Both the position numbers and the translations under genes were made by a program. From Roseomonas sp. (GTDB lineage: Bacteria > Pseudomonadota > Alphaproteobacteria > Acetobacterales > Acetobacteraceae): 41,882 bases of DNA. Under the pieces are notes generated by a model. It was not told where the DNA came from. It ran no database searches and saw nothing but the letters and a program-made list of their open reading frames with translations. The stretch covers positions 1 to 41,882 of the forward strand of contig JADCFQ010000010.1 in assembly GCA_020249435.1 (NCBI GenBank). Reading direction: 5' to 3'. Positions 33,604 through 41,748 of this stretch are shown here, piece by piece. The number at the start of each line of letters is the position of its first letter. Within the stretch, counting starts at the first letter, position 1.

Positions 33604-33630
33604 CGGGCGGGTGATGAGCCCGCCCGTTTT
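33604..33630 (+). terminator. Rho-independent terminator after leuD
   Basis: Perfect 8-bp stem CGGGCGGG / CCCGCCCG with a 7-base loop, followed directly by TTTT, six bases after the leuD stop codon. A minus-strand gene ends just beyond it. Confidence 0.85.
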
Positions 33631-33634
33631 CACT

Positions 33635-33946
33635 TCAGCCCTGCGGCGCCATGCGGCGCGCAGTTTCCTGCAATTCCTTCGCCTTCTTCACCGCGCGATC
33701 AATCTGGGTTGCGGTACGATCAAGCGCATCACGATAGGCGAGCATCCCATCCTGCATGCCGCTGACCTTGGTCTTCAATTCCCCCATGGCGTAGCGGAAA
33801 TCTGATGTCGCGCGGGCCTGGGCGCGCAGCGCTTCATCAAGCTTATGCAGCGCGATGCGCAGCCTATCCTGCGGGCGCTGCGGGAAGGCGACGATTTCCG
33901 CCGCTTTGGCTTCGGTTGCTGGCAGGGTGATGGTGGATGCGCTCAT
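33635..33946 (-). CDS. Small helical hypothetical protein
   Basis: 103 residues, no membrane segment, probable coiled coil (RIALHKLDEALRAQARATSD, KTKVSGMQDGMLAYRDALDR, TQIDRAVKKAKELQETARRM). No family recognised. GGAGA precedes the ATG at good distance, and a very AT-rich stretch lies directly upstream. Possibly a phasin-like or cytoplasmic adaptor protein, but nothing supports a specific role. Confidence 0.75.
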   Translation of the reverse strand: MSASTITLPATEAKAAEIVAFPQRPQDRLRIALHKLDEALRAQARATSDFRYAMGELKTKVSGMQDGMLAYRDALDRTATQIDRAVKKAKELQETARRMAPQG

Positions 33947-33984
33947 CGCTTCGGTCTCCGTTTGGTTAACCGAAGGCTAATACG

Positions 33985-34128
33985 GGTTAAAAAAAATTGC
34001 CAGGGAAAATTCGCAAAAAATAAGAAATTCTGAAGATTTTTTCGATGTAATTGTTTTATCTGCAATTTTTTTGACTGAAATTTACTAAATAAAACTTGAG
34101 GTAAATTTGTATTTATTTCAATTCAACC
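33985..34128. promoter_or_regulatory. AT-rich upstream island
   Basis: Intergenic stretch with long A and T runs: in 34021-34120 I count 21 G or C in 100 bases, against a clearly GC-rich surround. It precedes the 103-residue ORF (minus strand) and begins near TTGGTTAACCGAA, which contains the palindrome GGTTAACC. It could carry a strong promoter or UP-like element, or bind an AT-reading protein such as MucR/Ros. No precise -35/-10 pair is claimed. Confidence 0.5.
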
Positions 34129-34135
34129 GTGGGTT

Positions 34136-34172
34136 CTGCCCCCTGCCCCGCACGAGGCAGCACAGGGGGCAG
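34136..34172. repeat. Inverted repeat downstream of the enoyl-CoA hydratase gene
   Basis: CTGCCCCCTG and its exact complement CAGGGGGCAG flank a 17-base centre that contains a further CTGCC/GGCAG pairing. It lies six bases after the hydratase stop on the minus strand. No T-run follows on that strand, so it may be a Rho-type or processing hairpin rather than a classical terminator. Confidence 0.5.
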
Positions 34173-34178
34173 GCACCT

Positions 34179-34955
34179 TTACCGATTCGTGAAAGCGGCC
34201 TTTCGCTTTTCGGCGAAAGCCGCCATCCCTTCCTTCTGATCTGCGGTCGCAAACAGCGAAAGGAACAGCCGGCGTTCCGTGCGCACGCCCTCCGTCAGGC
34301 TGCTTTCAAAGGCGGCATTGACCGCTTCCTTCGCCATTGCAACGGAAGGCCCAGAAAGGCTTGCGATCTTCTCGCCAATCTTGAGCGCTTCGGCGATCAA
34401 ATCCGCGGCCGGCACCACACGGCAGACCAGATTGGCGCGTTCCGCTTCCTCGGCATTCATCATGCGCGCGGTCAGGATCATTTCCATGGCCTTGGATTTG
34501 CCGATGGCGCGCGTGAGCCGTTGCGTGCCGCCGGCACCGGGGATGATGCCCAGATTGATTTCCGGCTGGCCGAAGCGCGCCGTGTCAGCCGCAATGATCA
34601 GATCGCACATCATGGCCAATTCGCAGCCACCGCCCAGCGCAAAGCCGGATACGGCGGCGATCACGGGCTTTTGGATTTCCAGCACCGCTTCCCAATTGGC
34701 GCCGATGAAATCATTGAAATAGACGCCGGGGAAATTGCGGTCCTTCATTTCCTTGATATCGGCACCCGCCGCGAAAGCCTTTTCGCTGCCGGTGATGACA
34801 ATGGCGGCAATCGCCGGGTCCTTGTCAAAAGCGCGCAAGGCAGTGCCGAGTTCGATCATCAATTGATCACAAAGCGCATTCAGCGCCTGCGGCCTGTTCA
34901 GCCGGATCAGCCCGGTCTTGCCGTGGGTTTCAACCAGGATCATTTCAGGGGCCAT
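34179..34955 (-). CDS. Enoyl-CoA hydratase
   Basis: 258 residues with both catalytic Glu of the hydratase mechanism: [20 protein letters not shown] and [20 protein letters not shown]. Oxyanion-hole region [11 protein letters not shown] and the C-terminal [17 protein letters not shown] are standard. It should hydrate 2-enoyl-CoA esters in beta-oxidation or aromatic degradation. GGAG lies before the ATG. It stands alone, flanked by an AT-rich region and the DUF1203 gene, unlike the variant crotonase elsewhere in the window. Confidence 0.95.
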   Translation of the reverse strand: MAPEMILVETHGKTGLIRLNRPQALNALCDQLMIELGTALRAFDKDPAIAAIVITGSEKAFAAGADIKEMKDRNFPGVYFNDFIGANWEAVLEIQKPVIAAVSGFALGGGCELAMMCDLIIAADTARFGQPEINLGIIPGAGGTQRLTRAIGKSKAMEMILTARMMNAEEAERANLVCRVVPAADLIAEALKIGEKIASLSGPSVAMAKEAVNAAFESSLTEGVRTERRLFLSLFATADQKEGMAAFAEKRKAAFTNR

Positions 34956-35040
34956 GGCGGTTCTCCTTCATCTGTTGTTGTGCATAAGGGCATAGCACAG
35001 CCGTGAAGGAAATTGCCCATGGCGGGGCCTCGCCTGAGGT

Positions 35041-35514
35041 TCAGATTTTCTCCACCCGCGTCAGCCAGCAGCCAGGCCGTGCGGTGTGGATATTGACATA
35101 AGCCACACGCGGGTCATCGAGCCTTGTGCGCAGCGCTGCCTCCGCCTCCTCCCCCGGCACAACGACGCCAAGATCATAAAGGCACATGCCCGCCGCATCG
35201 TAATGGCGCAGGCTGATGATGCTATTGGCCAGCACAGTCTCAGGCAGCGCATCGTCAAGCGGTACCCCGCCACAATCATGCGCATGCAAAAACACGGGCG
35301 AAGGTGTCCAATACGGGCCCTGCGGCAAGGGCAGATCCCAAGACGCGAGGAGCATGACCTCGCCTGGCTGACCCAGACGCAGGCAGGCCCGGCAAGGGTA
35401 GCCCGGCCCATCCACCTGGCGGGTCTGAATCGACCCACCGCGATCATCACGGCGGGAAGTGCGAAAACGCTCTGCGGCGGCGGGGTCCATGGGGACGCAA
35501 CGGAAAAATGTCAT
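35041..35514 (-). CDS. DUF1203 domain-containing protein
   Basis: 157 residues. The pattern FFRCVPMDPAAAERFRT, CRACLRLGQPGEVMLLASWD, GPYWTPSPVFLHAHDC and AYVNIHTARPGCWLTRVEKI is that of DUF1203. Several conserved Cys and His suggest a metal site, but the function is unknown. The start MTFFRC fits the family; an ATG 12 codons earlier is possible. Neither has a clear ribosome site. It ends the mutM-side minus-strand unit. Confidence 0.85.
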   Translation of the reverse strand: MTFFRCVPMDPAAAERFRTSRRDDRGGSIQTRQVDGPGYPCRACLRLGQPGEVMLLASWDLPLPQGPYWTPSPVFLHAHDCGGVPLDDALPETVLANSIISLRHYDAAGMCLYDLGVVVPGEEAEAALRTRLDDPRVAYVNIHTARPGCWLTRVEKI

Positions 35515-35574
35515 GGGGGATTTCTGCCCCAATGCGTGCCGGCGGACCATCCGTTTCTTGCGCTGACTTGAAGC

Positions 35575-36471
35575 TTAGCGCTGCCTCACCGGGCAGAAAA
35601 AGCTCGACCGTCCGGATTGCACAATGCGCTTGATCCCGGGGCATTCCGGCTGGCCCGGACAGCCAGGGCAGGCCTCTCCTTCCCGGCCATAGACCGCGAA
35701 ATTCTCCTGAAACCGCCCAATTTCGCCATCTGCCTGAACATAATCACGTAAACTGGACCCGCCGGCCGCAATCGCCTCCGTCAGTACGGCCTTGATGGCA
35801 GGCGCCAACCGCGCTGCCCGCGCCCCCGCCACGGTATGGGCGGAACGGCGGGGCGAGATGCCGGCGCGGTACAGCGCCTCACAGACATAGATATTGCCGA
35901 GCCCAGCGATCACCCGCTGATCCAAAAGTGCTGCCTTGATTGGGGTGCGCTTGCCCGCCAGCGCGGCGGAAAGCCAGGCCGGGGTGATTTCCGGCCCCAG
36001 CGGTTCCGGGCCAAGGCCGGCCAAAAGCTTGTGGTGATCCTCCGCCTCGGTCGCCACAAGGTCCACGCTGCCGAAGCGGCGCGGGTCCACAAAGCCGATA
36101 TGCCAGCCGCCCTCGGTCCCGAAGGCCAAATGTTCATGCGCCTCGGGGGGCGCGTTATGGCCGCGCGCGTCAGAGAATACGCCCTGCTTGCGGGTGCGCG
36201 GCGCCACTGCCGCACCTTCGCGCCGCGCGACCATGCGGCCTGACATGCCAAGATGGATCAGCAGGCTTTCGCCGCCGTCGAGCCGCATCAGGATATATTT
36301 GGCGCGGCGACGGAACCCGAGAACCCGCCGCCCGCGCAGCCGTTCCGCGAGACGCGGCGGGAAGGGAAAGCGCATGCCATCGCGGCGCGTTTCGGCCCAG
36401 GCGATGCGCTCACCTTCCAGCACGGCCTGAAGCCCACGCATCACGGTTTCCACTTCCGGCAATTCGGGCAT
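35575..36471 (-). CDS. mutM: Formamidopyrimidine-DNA glycosylase
   Basis: 298 residues; [14 protein letters not shown] gives the catalytic Pro and Glu, [15 protein letters not shown] the conserved Lys, [20 protein letters not shown] the H2TH-associated loop. It excises 8-oxoguanine and formamidopyrimidine from DNA. The zinc finger is unusual: CPGC is followed by ECPG and the last pair reads CPVRQR instead of CPxCQ, so the fourth ligand is Arg, while an additional Cys appears inside. GGGGAGGGG precedes the ATG. It diverges from ubiE over 41 bases, a common arrangement. Confidence 0.95.
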   Translation of the reverse strand: MPELPEVETVMRGLQAVLEGERIAWAETRRDGMRFPFPPRLAERLRGRRVLGFRRRAKYILMRLDGGESLLIHLGMSGRMVARREGAAVAPRTRKQGVFSDARGHNAPPEAHEHLAFGTEGGWHIGFVDPRRFGSVDLVATEAEDHHKLLAGLGPEPLGPEITPAWLSAALAGKRTPIKAALLDQRVIAGLGNIYVCEALYRAGISPRRSAHTVAGARAARLAPAIKAVLTEAIAAGGSSLRDYVQADGEIGRFQENFAVYGREGEACPGCPGQPECPGIKRIVQSGRSSFFCPVRQR

Positions 36472-36512
36472 TGCCCCTCCCCTTTCCGCCGATTGGCGCC
36501 TATGTTGGCGCC

Positions 36513-37262
36513 ATGAACGACACCGCCGCCCCAGAGACTGATTTCGGTTACCGCAAAATCCCCAAGGCCGAAAAGGCCGGCATGGTGCGCGCCGTGTTTG
36601 AAAGCGTCGCCCCCAAATATGACGTCATGAATGATCTGATGTCGCTTGGCGTGCATCGGGTCTGGAAGCGTATTTTTGTCAATGCCATCGGCGCTGGGCC
36701 GCATGATACTTTGCTCGATCTCGCGGGGGGCACCGGCGATATCTCCTTCCTCGCGCTCGAACGCGGCGCGGGGCGGGTAATCCTGACCGATGTGAACCCC
36801 GCCATGCTGGAAGTGGCGCAGGGCCGCGCCCTATCGCGCGGGTTGGTCAACGGCCTTTCCTTCATGTGTGTGGATGCCGAGCGTATTCCGCTGCCTGATC
36901 GCAGTGTGGAGCGTGTATCCATCGCCTTTGGGCTCCGCAATTGCACGGACAAGGATGCGGTGCTGGCCGAAGCGCGACGCGTGCTCCGCCCCGGTGGGCG
37001 GTTTCATTGCCTGGAGTTTTCGAAGCTGGAGGTCGCGGCGCTGGACGCGCTTTACGATGCCTGGTCCTTCAAGGCGCTGCCGGTGATTGGCGAATATGTC
37101 GCGAAGGATCGCGCTTCCTATGAGTATTTGGCCGAGAGCATTCGCATGTTCCCGGACCAGGAAACGCTGGCGGGCATGATGCGCCGAGCGGGGCTGGAAC
37201 GCGTTGCCTATCGCAACCTATCGGGCGGCATTGTCGCCATGCATAGCGGGTGGCGCTTGTAG
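36513..37262 (+). CDS. ubiE: Demethylmenaquinone/2-polyprenyl-1,4-benzoquinol methyltransferase
   Basis: 249 residues. SAM motif [16 protein letters not shown], family signatures [20 protein letters not shown] and [20 protein letters not shown], and FEFSKLE-type post-motif (here [20 protein letters not shown]). C-methylation step in ubiquinone synthesis. The ATG beginning MNDTAAPE is chosen; an upstream ATG would overlap the mutM start. ubiB normally follows in Alphaproteobacteria but is absent here, two small ORFs on the opposite strand taking its place. Confidence 0.96.
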   Translation: MNDTAAPETDFGYRKIPKAEKAGMVRAVFESVAPKYDVMNDLMSLGVHRVWKRIFVNAIGAGPHDTLLDLAGGTGDISFLALERGAGRVILTDVNPAMLEVAQGRALSRGLVNGLSFMCVDAERIPLPDRSVERVSIAFGLRNCTDKDAVLAEARRVLRPGGRFHCLEFSKLEVAALDALYDAWSFKALPVIGEYVAKDRASYEYLAESIRMFPDQETLAGMMRRAGLERVAYRNLSGGIVAMHSGWRL

Positions 37263-37268
37263 CGCTGC

Positions 37269-37460
37269 CTATGCCGGATCAGCCGGCACATCCGGCGTGG
37301 GTGAGCGGTTTTCTTCCGCCCAATCGGTGCTTTGCTTCAGGCGTTGGCGCAGCAGATAGGCCGCGCCAATCCCCGCCGCACCAAGCCCCGCGAGCCCAAG
37401 CGCAGCAGCGCCCGCAAGTGGGATGATGGCAAGCCCGCAGGCCAATCTCGGCAAGATCAT
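37269..37460 (-). CDS. Small membrane-anchored protein of unknown function
   Basis: 63 residues. A Gly/Ala-rich hydrophobic segment (IIPLAGAAALGLAGLGAAGI) is followed by a charged tail RQRLKQSTDWAEENRSPTPD. Single-span topology likely. AGGAC lies ahead of the ATG. Co-directional with the 50-residue ORF nine bases upstream. Stop is six bases after the convergent ubiE stop. No family recognised. Confidence 0.6.
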   Translation of the reverse strand: MILPRLACGLAIIPLAGAAALGLAGLGAAGIGAAYLLRQRLKQSTDWAEENRSPTPDVPADPA

Positions 37461-37469
37461 CAGCGTGTC

Positions 37470-37622
37470 CTATTGCTTGAGTCGATGCTCATCCCCGGCA
37501 GCACCGGTCGGAGGCAAGGGCCTTTGCGCCGCGCAGGAACAAAAGGCACTGCGCTGGGGCAGGCGGTTCACCTGCGTCGCCTCCCCGCAATGGGGGCATT
37601 CAATCACCTCACGCGGGGTCAT
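37470..37622 (-). CDS. Small zinc-ribbon-like protein (candidate)
   Basis: 50 residues beginning MTPREVIECPHCGEATQV, with a second Cys pair in FCSCAAQR, so a four-Cys zinc ribbon is possible. GGAG lies eight bases before the ATG. The same frame is open further upstream, into the tRNA gene, so a longer product starting at an internal ATG (for example MEGWFVPSP) cannot be excluded. Upstream of the 63-residue ORF on the same strand. Confidence 0.5.
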   Translation of the reverse strand: MTPREVIECPHCGEATQVNRLPQRSAFCSCAAQRPLPPTGAAGDEHRLKQ

Positions 37623-37879
37623 GCCTGACGCTCCAGTGTTTTTGGGAAGGCTGCGCAGCATGTGGCTGCCTCGGCGCTGCCGCGCGGCACATCCAGCCAT
37701 GCGTGACAGCGCGGTGGAGGTATGGCTGGTCATGCGGCTCGATGCCTCCCGCGCCAGCGGAGACGGCACAAACCAGCCTTCCATGACGGCGATCACAATC
37801 AGATCGGGTTGCTGTGGGGCCGCTGAGACGGTCAATTCTTTTGATTTCGTGGGATTTCTGGCATAGGCTGAAAAGTTCG
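37623..37879. other. Stretch without a supported gene
   Basis: 257 bases between the small zinc-ribbon ORF and tRNA-Thr. It is open in one minus-strand and one plus-strand frame, but neither has recognised homology or a convincing ribosome site. It could be a 5' extension of the small ORF, a decayed gene, or the tRNA trailer. Confidence 0.4.
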
Positions 37880-37882
37880 TGG

Positions 37883-37954
37883 TGCCGGGTGAGGGATTTG
37901 AACCCCCGACCTTCTGATTACAAATCAGCTGCACTACCCCTGTGCTAACCCGGC
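37883..37954 (-). tRNA. tRNA-Thr (anticodon TGT)
   Basis: Cloverleaf on the minus strand: acceptor GCCGGGT/ACCCGGC, D-stem GCAC/GTGC, anticodon loop TTTGTAA with TGT at 37920-37922, variable AGGTC, T-stem GGGGG/CCCTC (one G-T pair) with loop TTCAAAT, discriminator A. CCA is encoded (37880-37882). The first anticodon-stem pair is a G-A mismatch (27-43). Decodes ACA and related Thr codons. No integrase or repeat of its 3' end is visible nearby. Confidence 0.95.
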
Positions 37955-38045
37955 GCTCGGGATTGATGTAGCAGAGTGTGCCCATTCGGCAACTCGGCCC
38001 CGTGCCGAGTCGTGCCTTCTTTCGTCAGGACCCGTTTGCCCCCCG

Positions 38046-39017
38046 ATGCGCCGCGCCGAACCAAAACTGACCCGCCCTGGCACTGCTGATGCTGAGGGTC
38101 GGCGCCGCATCATTTGGCTCAGTCCGAAACGGCCAGGCCTCGGCGGGCGCGCGATTCTGGCGGCGGTTTTGGCGCATTTGCTGTTTACCGTGGTCGTTTT
38201 TCTGGAATTGGACCCTCGCGCACCTCGCCATGGCACCCTGGAGGTTGAAGAACAGGGTTTTGATATTGTTTTCCAGGGCTCGCTCGAACCGGGGGCGCCG
38301 GTTGCAGTGCCGCCTTCACCCCCGCCACCGTCTCCGCCGACGGCTGCCGTACCCCCAACGCCGCCCGTGCCGCCTCAGATCCCGGCCCCGACACCGCCGC
38401 CCGTGCCGGAACCGCCGCGCCCACCGCAGCCCACGGCGCAACAAACCCCGTCAAGCCCGACGCCCCCACAGCCGCCGCGCCCCTTGGCCGAAGCCCCCGC
38501 ACCGCCGCCACCCCCACCGCCGCCACCACCACCGCCGGCCGAAGCACCGCAACGCGCCGAGCCGCCGCGGCCCAGCGTGGAACCGCGCCCGCCGCTTGAT
38601 CTTTCACATCTGCCGCCAATCAGACTGGGGGAGCAGGGCTATCGGCCTCGTAACCAATTGGATTTCACGCTGCCACCGGTTGGCGATTCGCAGCTTGGCA
38701 TTCCCAACCTGCAGGTGCGCGGTGCGGATGATGCCGATGATTGGCAGCGCGAATTCTATCGCTGGCTCTCGCTTAATCTGCGCTACCCGCGTGATGCCGC
38801 TGAACTGGGCGAACAGGGACTGGTTGCGGTGCGTATTTTCACCGCACCAGACGGCACGGTACGCCGCGTGGAACTGCGCACCGCATCACGTTCCATCCTG
38901 CTCAATCACTACTCGCAATCCGTCTTTCGCGGCGCGAAATTGCCCGCGTTCAAACGCCCGACATCAAACGAAGTCGAGATTGATCTGCGTATTCGCTACA
39001 ATCTGATCAGGCGCTGA
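38046..39017 (+). CDS. Energy transducer TonB family protein, strongly proline-rich
   Basis: 323 residues. Short cytoplasmic start, one membrane segment near residues 36-54 (AILAAVLAHLLFTVVVFLEL), a very long Pro-rich periplasmic spacer (~residues 85-190, with a run of twelve Pro), then a C-terminal TonB-like domain: LRYPRDAAELGEQGLVAVRI and LPAFKRPTSNEVEIDLRIRY. It would pass proton-motive energy from ExbBD to outer-membrane receptors; exbBD are not in the window. It abuts the convergent small ORF without a gap. Confidence 0.9.
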   Translation: MRRAEPKLTRPGTADAEGRRRIIWLSPKRPGLGGRAILAAVLAHLLFTVVVFLELDPRAPRHGTLEVEEQGFDIVFQGSLEPGAPVAVPPSPPPPSPPTAAVPPTPPVPPQIPAPTPPPVPEPPRPPQPTAQQTPSSPTPPQPPRPLAEAPAPPPPPPPPPPPPAEAPQRAEPPRPSVEPRPPLDLSHLPPIRLGEQGYRPRNQLDFTLPPVGDSQLGIPNLQVRGADDADDWQREFYRWLSLNLRYPRDAAELGEQGLVAVRIFTAPDGTVRRVELRTASRSILLNHYSQSVFRGAKLPAFKRPTSNEVEIDLRIRYNLIRR

Positions 39018-39245
39018 TCAGGCGTGGCCGACTTGGCCAAAGCCCTCATCATGCGTGGTGCGCACCAGCGCGGCAAAAAGCCTGAGCGCATCCGGTCCGC
39101 CACGATCGCGCAAAGCGCCATCTTCCATTTCAGCGGCAAGCATTTCAGCATGTTCGGCGAGCGTATCAGCGGCGCGGCGCATGGCTTCGCGGGAGAGTAC
39201 AAGCTGCACTTCGTCCGGGAGAAGCTTCCAATCGGCGGTCTGCAT
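39018..39245 (-). CDS. Small hypothetical protein
   Basis: 75 residues from the ATG beginning MQTADWKLLPDEVQL. Acidic and helical: REAMRRAADTLAEHAEMLAA, MEDGALRDRGGPDALRLFAA. No family recognised. A TTG eleven codons earlier is possible. The 177 bases upstream contain an AT-rich segment (39315-39378) that may be its promoter. It ends exactly at the convergent tonB stop. Confidence 0.65.
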   Translation of the reverse strand: MQTADWKLLPDEVQLVLSREAMRRAADTLAEHAEMLAAEMEDGALRDRGGPDALRLFAALVRTTHDEGFGQVGHA

Positions 39246-39422
39246 GGTTTTGGTCCATTCACACAGCCGTTTTGGCAAGGTCGGGGCGGGTTCAACGCCG
39301 TCGAGGCATTTGTAACCCTGGAAAAGTTAATAAGAAGTAAGCAAAAGCGTAAATACGGTAAGTTTATTTGCAATTAATTGACGCCTTGGCACGGCGCACC
39401 ACCGCCATGCCATTTCACCTTA

Positions 39423-40190
39423 TCAGGTGAAGCTCAAGGCAACCTTACCCAGCGTGTCGAATTCAACCAGCACATCGCAGGGGCCATCCAGCCAAATGGG
39501 CGGCGTGACGGAGCCGAGGAACACCACCTGCCCCGCGCGCAGCCCGCCAAATTCACGCGCGCAATCGGAACCGGCGAGCCAGGCCAAAGCCTCCATCGGG
39601 TGGCCGAGCAGGTCAGCGCCTACCCCCTCCCCGCGCACGGTACCCGCCACGGTCATGCGCCCGCGCGTGGCGCCAAGGTCAAGCGCGCGCCAATTGGGCG
39701 TGGGGGCGCCCAGCACCCCGGCGGCATGGAAGACCTGATCGGCAATCAGGCTTGGCGTGCCAAGCTCGGCCAAATCGCCATAGCGCTTTTCGACAATCTC
39801 AATCGCCGGAAACACCTCGGCCACTGCGGCGGCGACACTTTCACGCGTATGGGCGCCATGCGGCAGATCCTGCCCAAGCCTGAGGCCCACTTCGCATTCC
39901 ACACCGGGGTTCAGGAAATCGGCGAAGCGCACAGTGGCCGGCGTGTTGCGCAGCCCCTCCTTCGGCACAAAGCCACCGGCGGGGCCAGACAGGCCAAGGA
40001 TAGCCTGCATCTGCTTGGTGGTGGCGCCGATCTTGAAGCCAGCCGGCGGCACGGCACCAAGCTTGGTCGCGACCTGATATTGCAGCTTATAGCCTTCGGC
40101 CGGGGTCGTGGGGGCGGCGGCACCCAAGGGTGCCAGAAGCCGCTTCGCGCGGCGTGTGGCGAGGATATGTTCGGCAGTGTCCTGGCTCAT
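39423..40190 (-). CDS. 2-Keto-4-pentenoate hydratase/decarboxylase-family protein
   Basis: 255 residues. QYQVATKLGAVPPAGFKIGA and FLNPGVECEVGLRLGQDLPH with VFPAIEIVEKRYG carry the metal-binding Glu/Asp of the MhpD/fumarylacetoacetase-like fold, then GVGADLLGHPMEALAWLAGS and AGQVVFLGSVTPPIW. Such enzymes hydrate 2-hydroxypenta-2,4-dienoate or decarboxylate 4-oxalocrotonate in meta-cleavage pathways; neighbouring meta-cleavage genes are absent. It is the distal gene of a three-gene operon with a creatininase-family gene. Confidence 0.88.
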   Translation of the reverse strand: MSQDTAEHILATRRAKRLLAPLGAAAPTTPAEGYKLQYQVATKLGAVPPAGFKIGATTKQMQAILGLSGPAGGFVPKEGLRNTPATVRFADFLNPGVECEVGLRLGQDLPHGAHTRESVAAAVAEVFPAIEIVEKRYGDLAELGTPSLIADQVFHAAGVLGAPTPNWRALDLGATRGRMTVAGTVRGEGVGADLLGHPMEALAWLAGSDCAREFGGLRAGQVVFLGSVTPPIWLDGPCDVLVEFDTLGKVALSFT

Positions 40191-40211
40191 GTGAAGCCTC
40201 CCGTTTTTTGA

Positions 40212-41009
40212 TCAGCGTGGCCCCTGGGCGCGGCCTGGTGTCCATACCGCGTCAGGCTTGGCCCAAAGCGACGTATCGCGCAATTCCCGCGCCAGCCCCG
40301 CCGCCATGGCTTCGAAAATCGCCTTGCCCTTTTCTGGCGTGGCCGCACGGGCATCGCCGCGCACGCCAGTGACCGGCGCGCGTTCAGAAAATGACCAGAA
40401 GCGCGTCACCGCCTGGCCGGAGGCATCGAAATTCCCCGGCGAAACCGAATGGGCAATCTGATCCATCCGCACCTGGGAAGGATCAAGATGCAGCCAAAGG
40501 CTGGTTTCACCTTCGCAGGCATGGTGAATGCCCGGCTGCGCCGTGAGTGCTGCCGCGATTTCCTTGGGCGCCACTTTGGTGATGGAGGTGGTGAGCACCG
40601 GCACACCAAACTCATGCGCCATTTCCCGTGATGCCACCGCCAAGGGCTCGATATTTCCGCCATGGGAATTGAACAGCATCAGCCGCGAAAACCCATCTGC
40701 CAAAAGCGAACGCATCACGCAGCGCAGCACGCCGGCAAAGGTCGCGTAATCCAGGCTGATCGTGCCGCCAAAGGGAAAGTGATGCTCAGACAGGCCCATC
40801 CACATGGGCGGCAGCACCACGGCCGGCAGATCAGCGCATAACTCAGCAGCTCGAATGGCGACGGAATGGCCGATGAAACTATCGGTCCACACCGGCAAAT
40901 GCGGCCCGTGTTGTTCCAGCGCGGCCACGGGCAGGATCACCACGGCGTTGCGTTCCGCGAGCGCGCGCAATTCGGGCGCTGTCATGCGTTCCCAACGGGT
41001 TTCGGTCAT
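40212..41009 (-). CDS. Creatininase-family hydrolase
   Basis: 265 residues. Metal ligands in ALEQHGPHLPVWTD (Glu, His, Asp), GLSEHHFPFGGTISLDYAT, FNSHGGNIEPLAVASREMAH and HACEGETSLWL. Family members hydrolyse cyclic amides such as creatinine or act on formamides and mycofactocin precursors; the true substrate is unknown. ATG beginning MTETRW, four bases after the upstream stop, is chosen over one 12 codons earlier. Middle gene of the last operon. Confidence 0.9.
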   Translation of the reverse strand: MTETRWERMTAPELRALAERNAVVILPVAALEQHGPHLPVWTDSFIGHSVAIRAAELCADLPAVVLPPMWMGLSEHHFPFGGTISLDYATFAGVLRCVMRSLLADGFSRLMLFNSHGGNIEPLAVASREMAHEFGVPVLTTSITKVAPKEIAAALTAQPGIHHACEGETSLWLHLDPSQVRMDQIAHSVSPGNFDASGQAVTRFWSFSERAPVTGVRGDARAATPEKGKAIFEAMAAGLARELRDTSLWAKPDAVWTPGRAQGPR

Positions 41010-41013
41010 GGCC

Positions 41014-41586
41014 TCAGCCCCTTCCCATGGCGTAGAATTCGTCATTCGGGCGCAGATTGGTCACATTCGCCAGACGGTTTGACATGCCGAAAAAGGCGGC
41101 AATGGCGGCGATGTCCCAAATGGCCTCGTCATCGAAACCGGCGGCACGCAGCGCCTCATGATCCGCGTCATTCACTTCATTGGCGCGGTCAGTCACTTTC
41201 AGCGCGAATTCCAGCATGGCCTTCTGCTTCGCTGAGATATCGGCCTTGCGCCAATTGGCGGCGATCTGGTCTGCGATCAGCGCATTCTTGGCGCGAATGC
41301 GCAAAATGGCGCCATGCGCCACCACGCAATATTGGCATTGGTTGCGCGATGATACGGCGACAACGATCATCTCACGTTCCGCCTTGGAAAGCCCTTCGGC
41401 CTTGTCCATCAACGTATCGTGATAGGCCATGAAAGCGCGAAATTCCGCGGGGCGATGCGCCAGCATCAGAAAGACATTCGGCACAAAACCCGATTTTTCC
41501 TGAACGGTCAGGATGCGAGCGCGGATATCTTCCGGCAGGCCGGCGATATCGGGGATGGGGGTGCGGGCGATTGGGGGCTTGGTCAT
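41014..41586 (-). CDS. AhpD-like, peroxidase-related protein (CMD family)
   Basis: 190 residues. SSRNQCQYCVVAHGAILRIR carries the CxxC and downstream His typical of the AhpD-like 'peroxidase-related' proteins, followed by MLEFALKVTDRANEVNDADH and DIAAIAAFFGMSNRLANVTN. It should have thiol-based reductase activity. The start MTKPPIART is chosen; an ATG 16 codons earlier is possible. First gene of the operon; upstream 160 bases run to the right-hand IS end with no other gene. Confidence 0.9.
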   Translation of the reverse strand: MTKPPIARTPIPDIAGLPEDIRARILTVQEKSGFVPNVFLMLAHRPAEFRAFMAYHDTLMDKAEGLSKAEREMIVVAVSSRNQCQYCVVAHGAILRIRAKNALIADQIAANWRKADISAKQKAMLEFALKVTDRANEVNDADHEALRAAGFDDEAIWDIAAIAAFFGMSNRLANVTNLRPNDEFYAMGRG

Positions 41587-41748
41587 CTCGGGCCTAATCC
41601 TTGCAACCTTAGGAGGCGATGCTTGAAGCGTCATGCCCAGCCGCCGGCGAATTCCGGCGACCGGCCGGTCATTGAAGGATCAGAGTAAGTAAGCAGGTCC
41701 GGCACCCGTCAAGCCCTGAGGGGCTTTGCCTCGCTGAAGTTCACCTAG

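Noticed and set aside
37423-37866. 147-codon plus-strand frame
   Set aside because: No ribosome site or family, and it overlaps two small minus-strand ORFs with better signals.
37470-37985. 171-codon minus-strand frame
   Set aside because: Its start lies in the upstream flank of tRNA-Thr and it reads through the tRNA. Only the last 50 codons, with their own ribosome site, are kept as a candidate gene.
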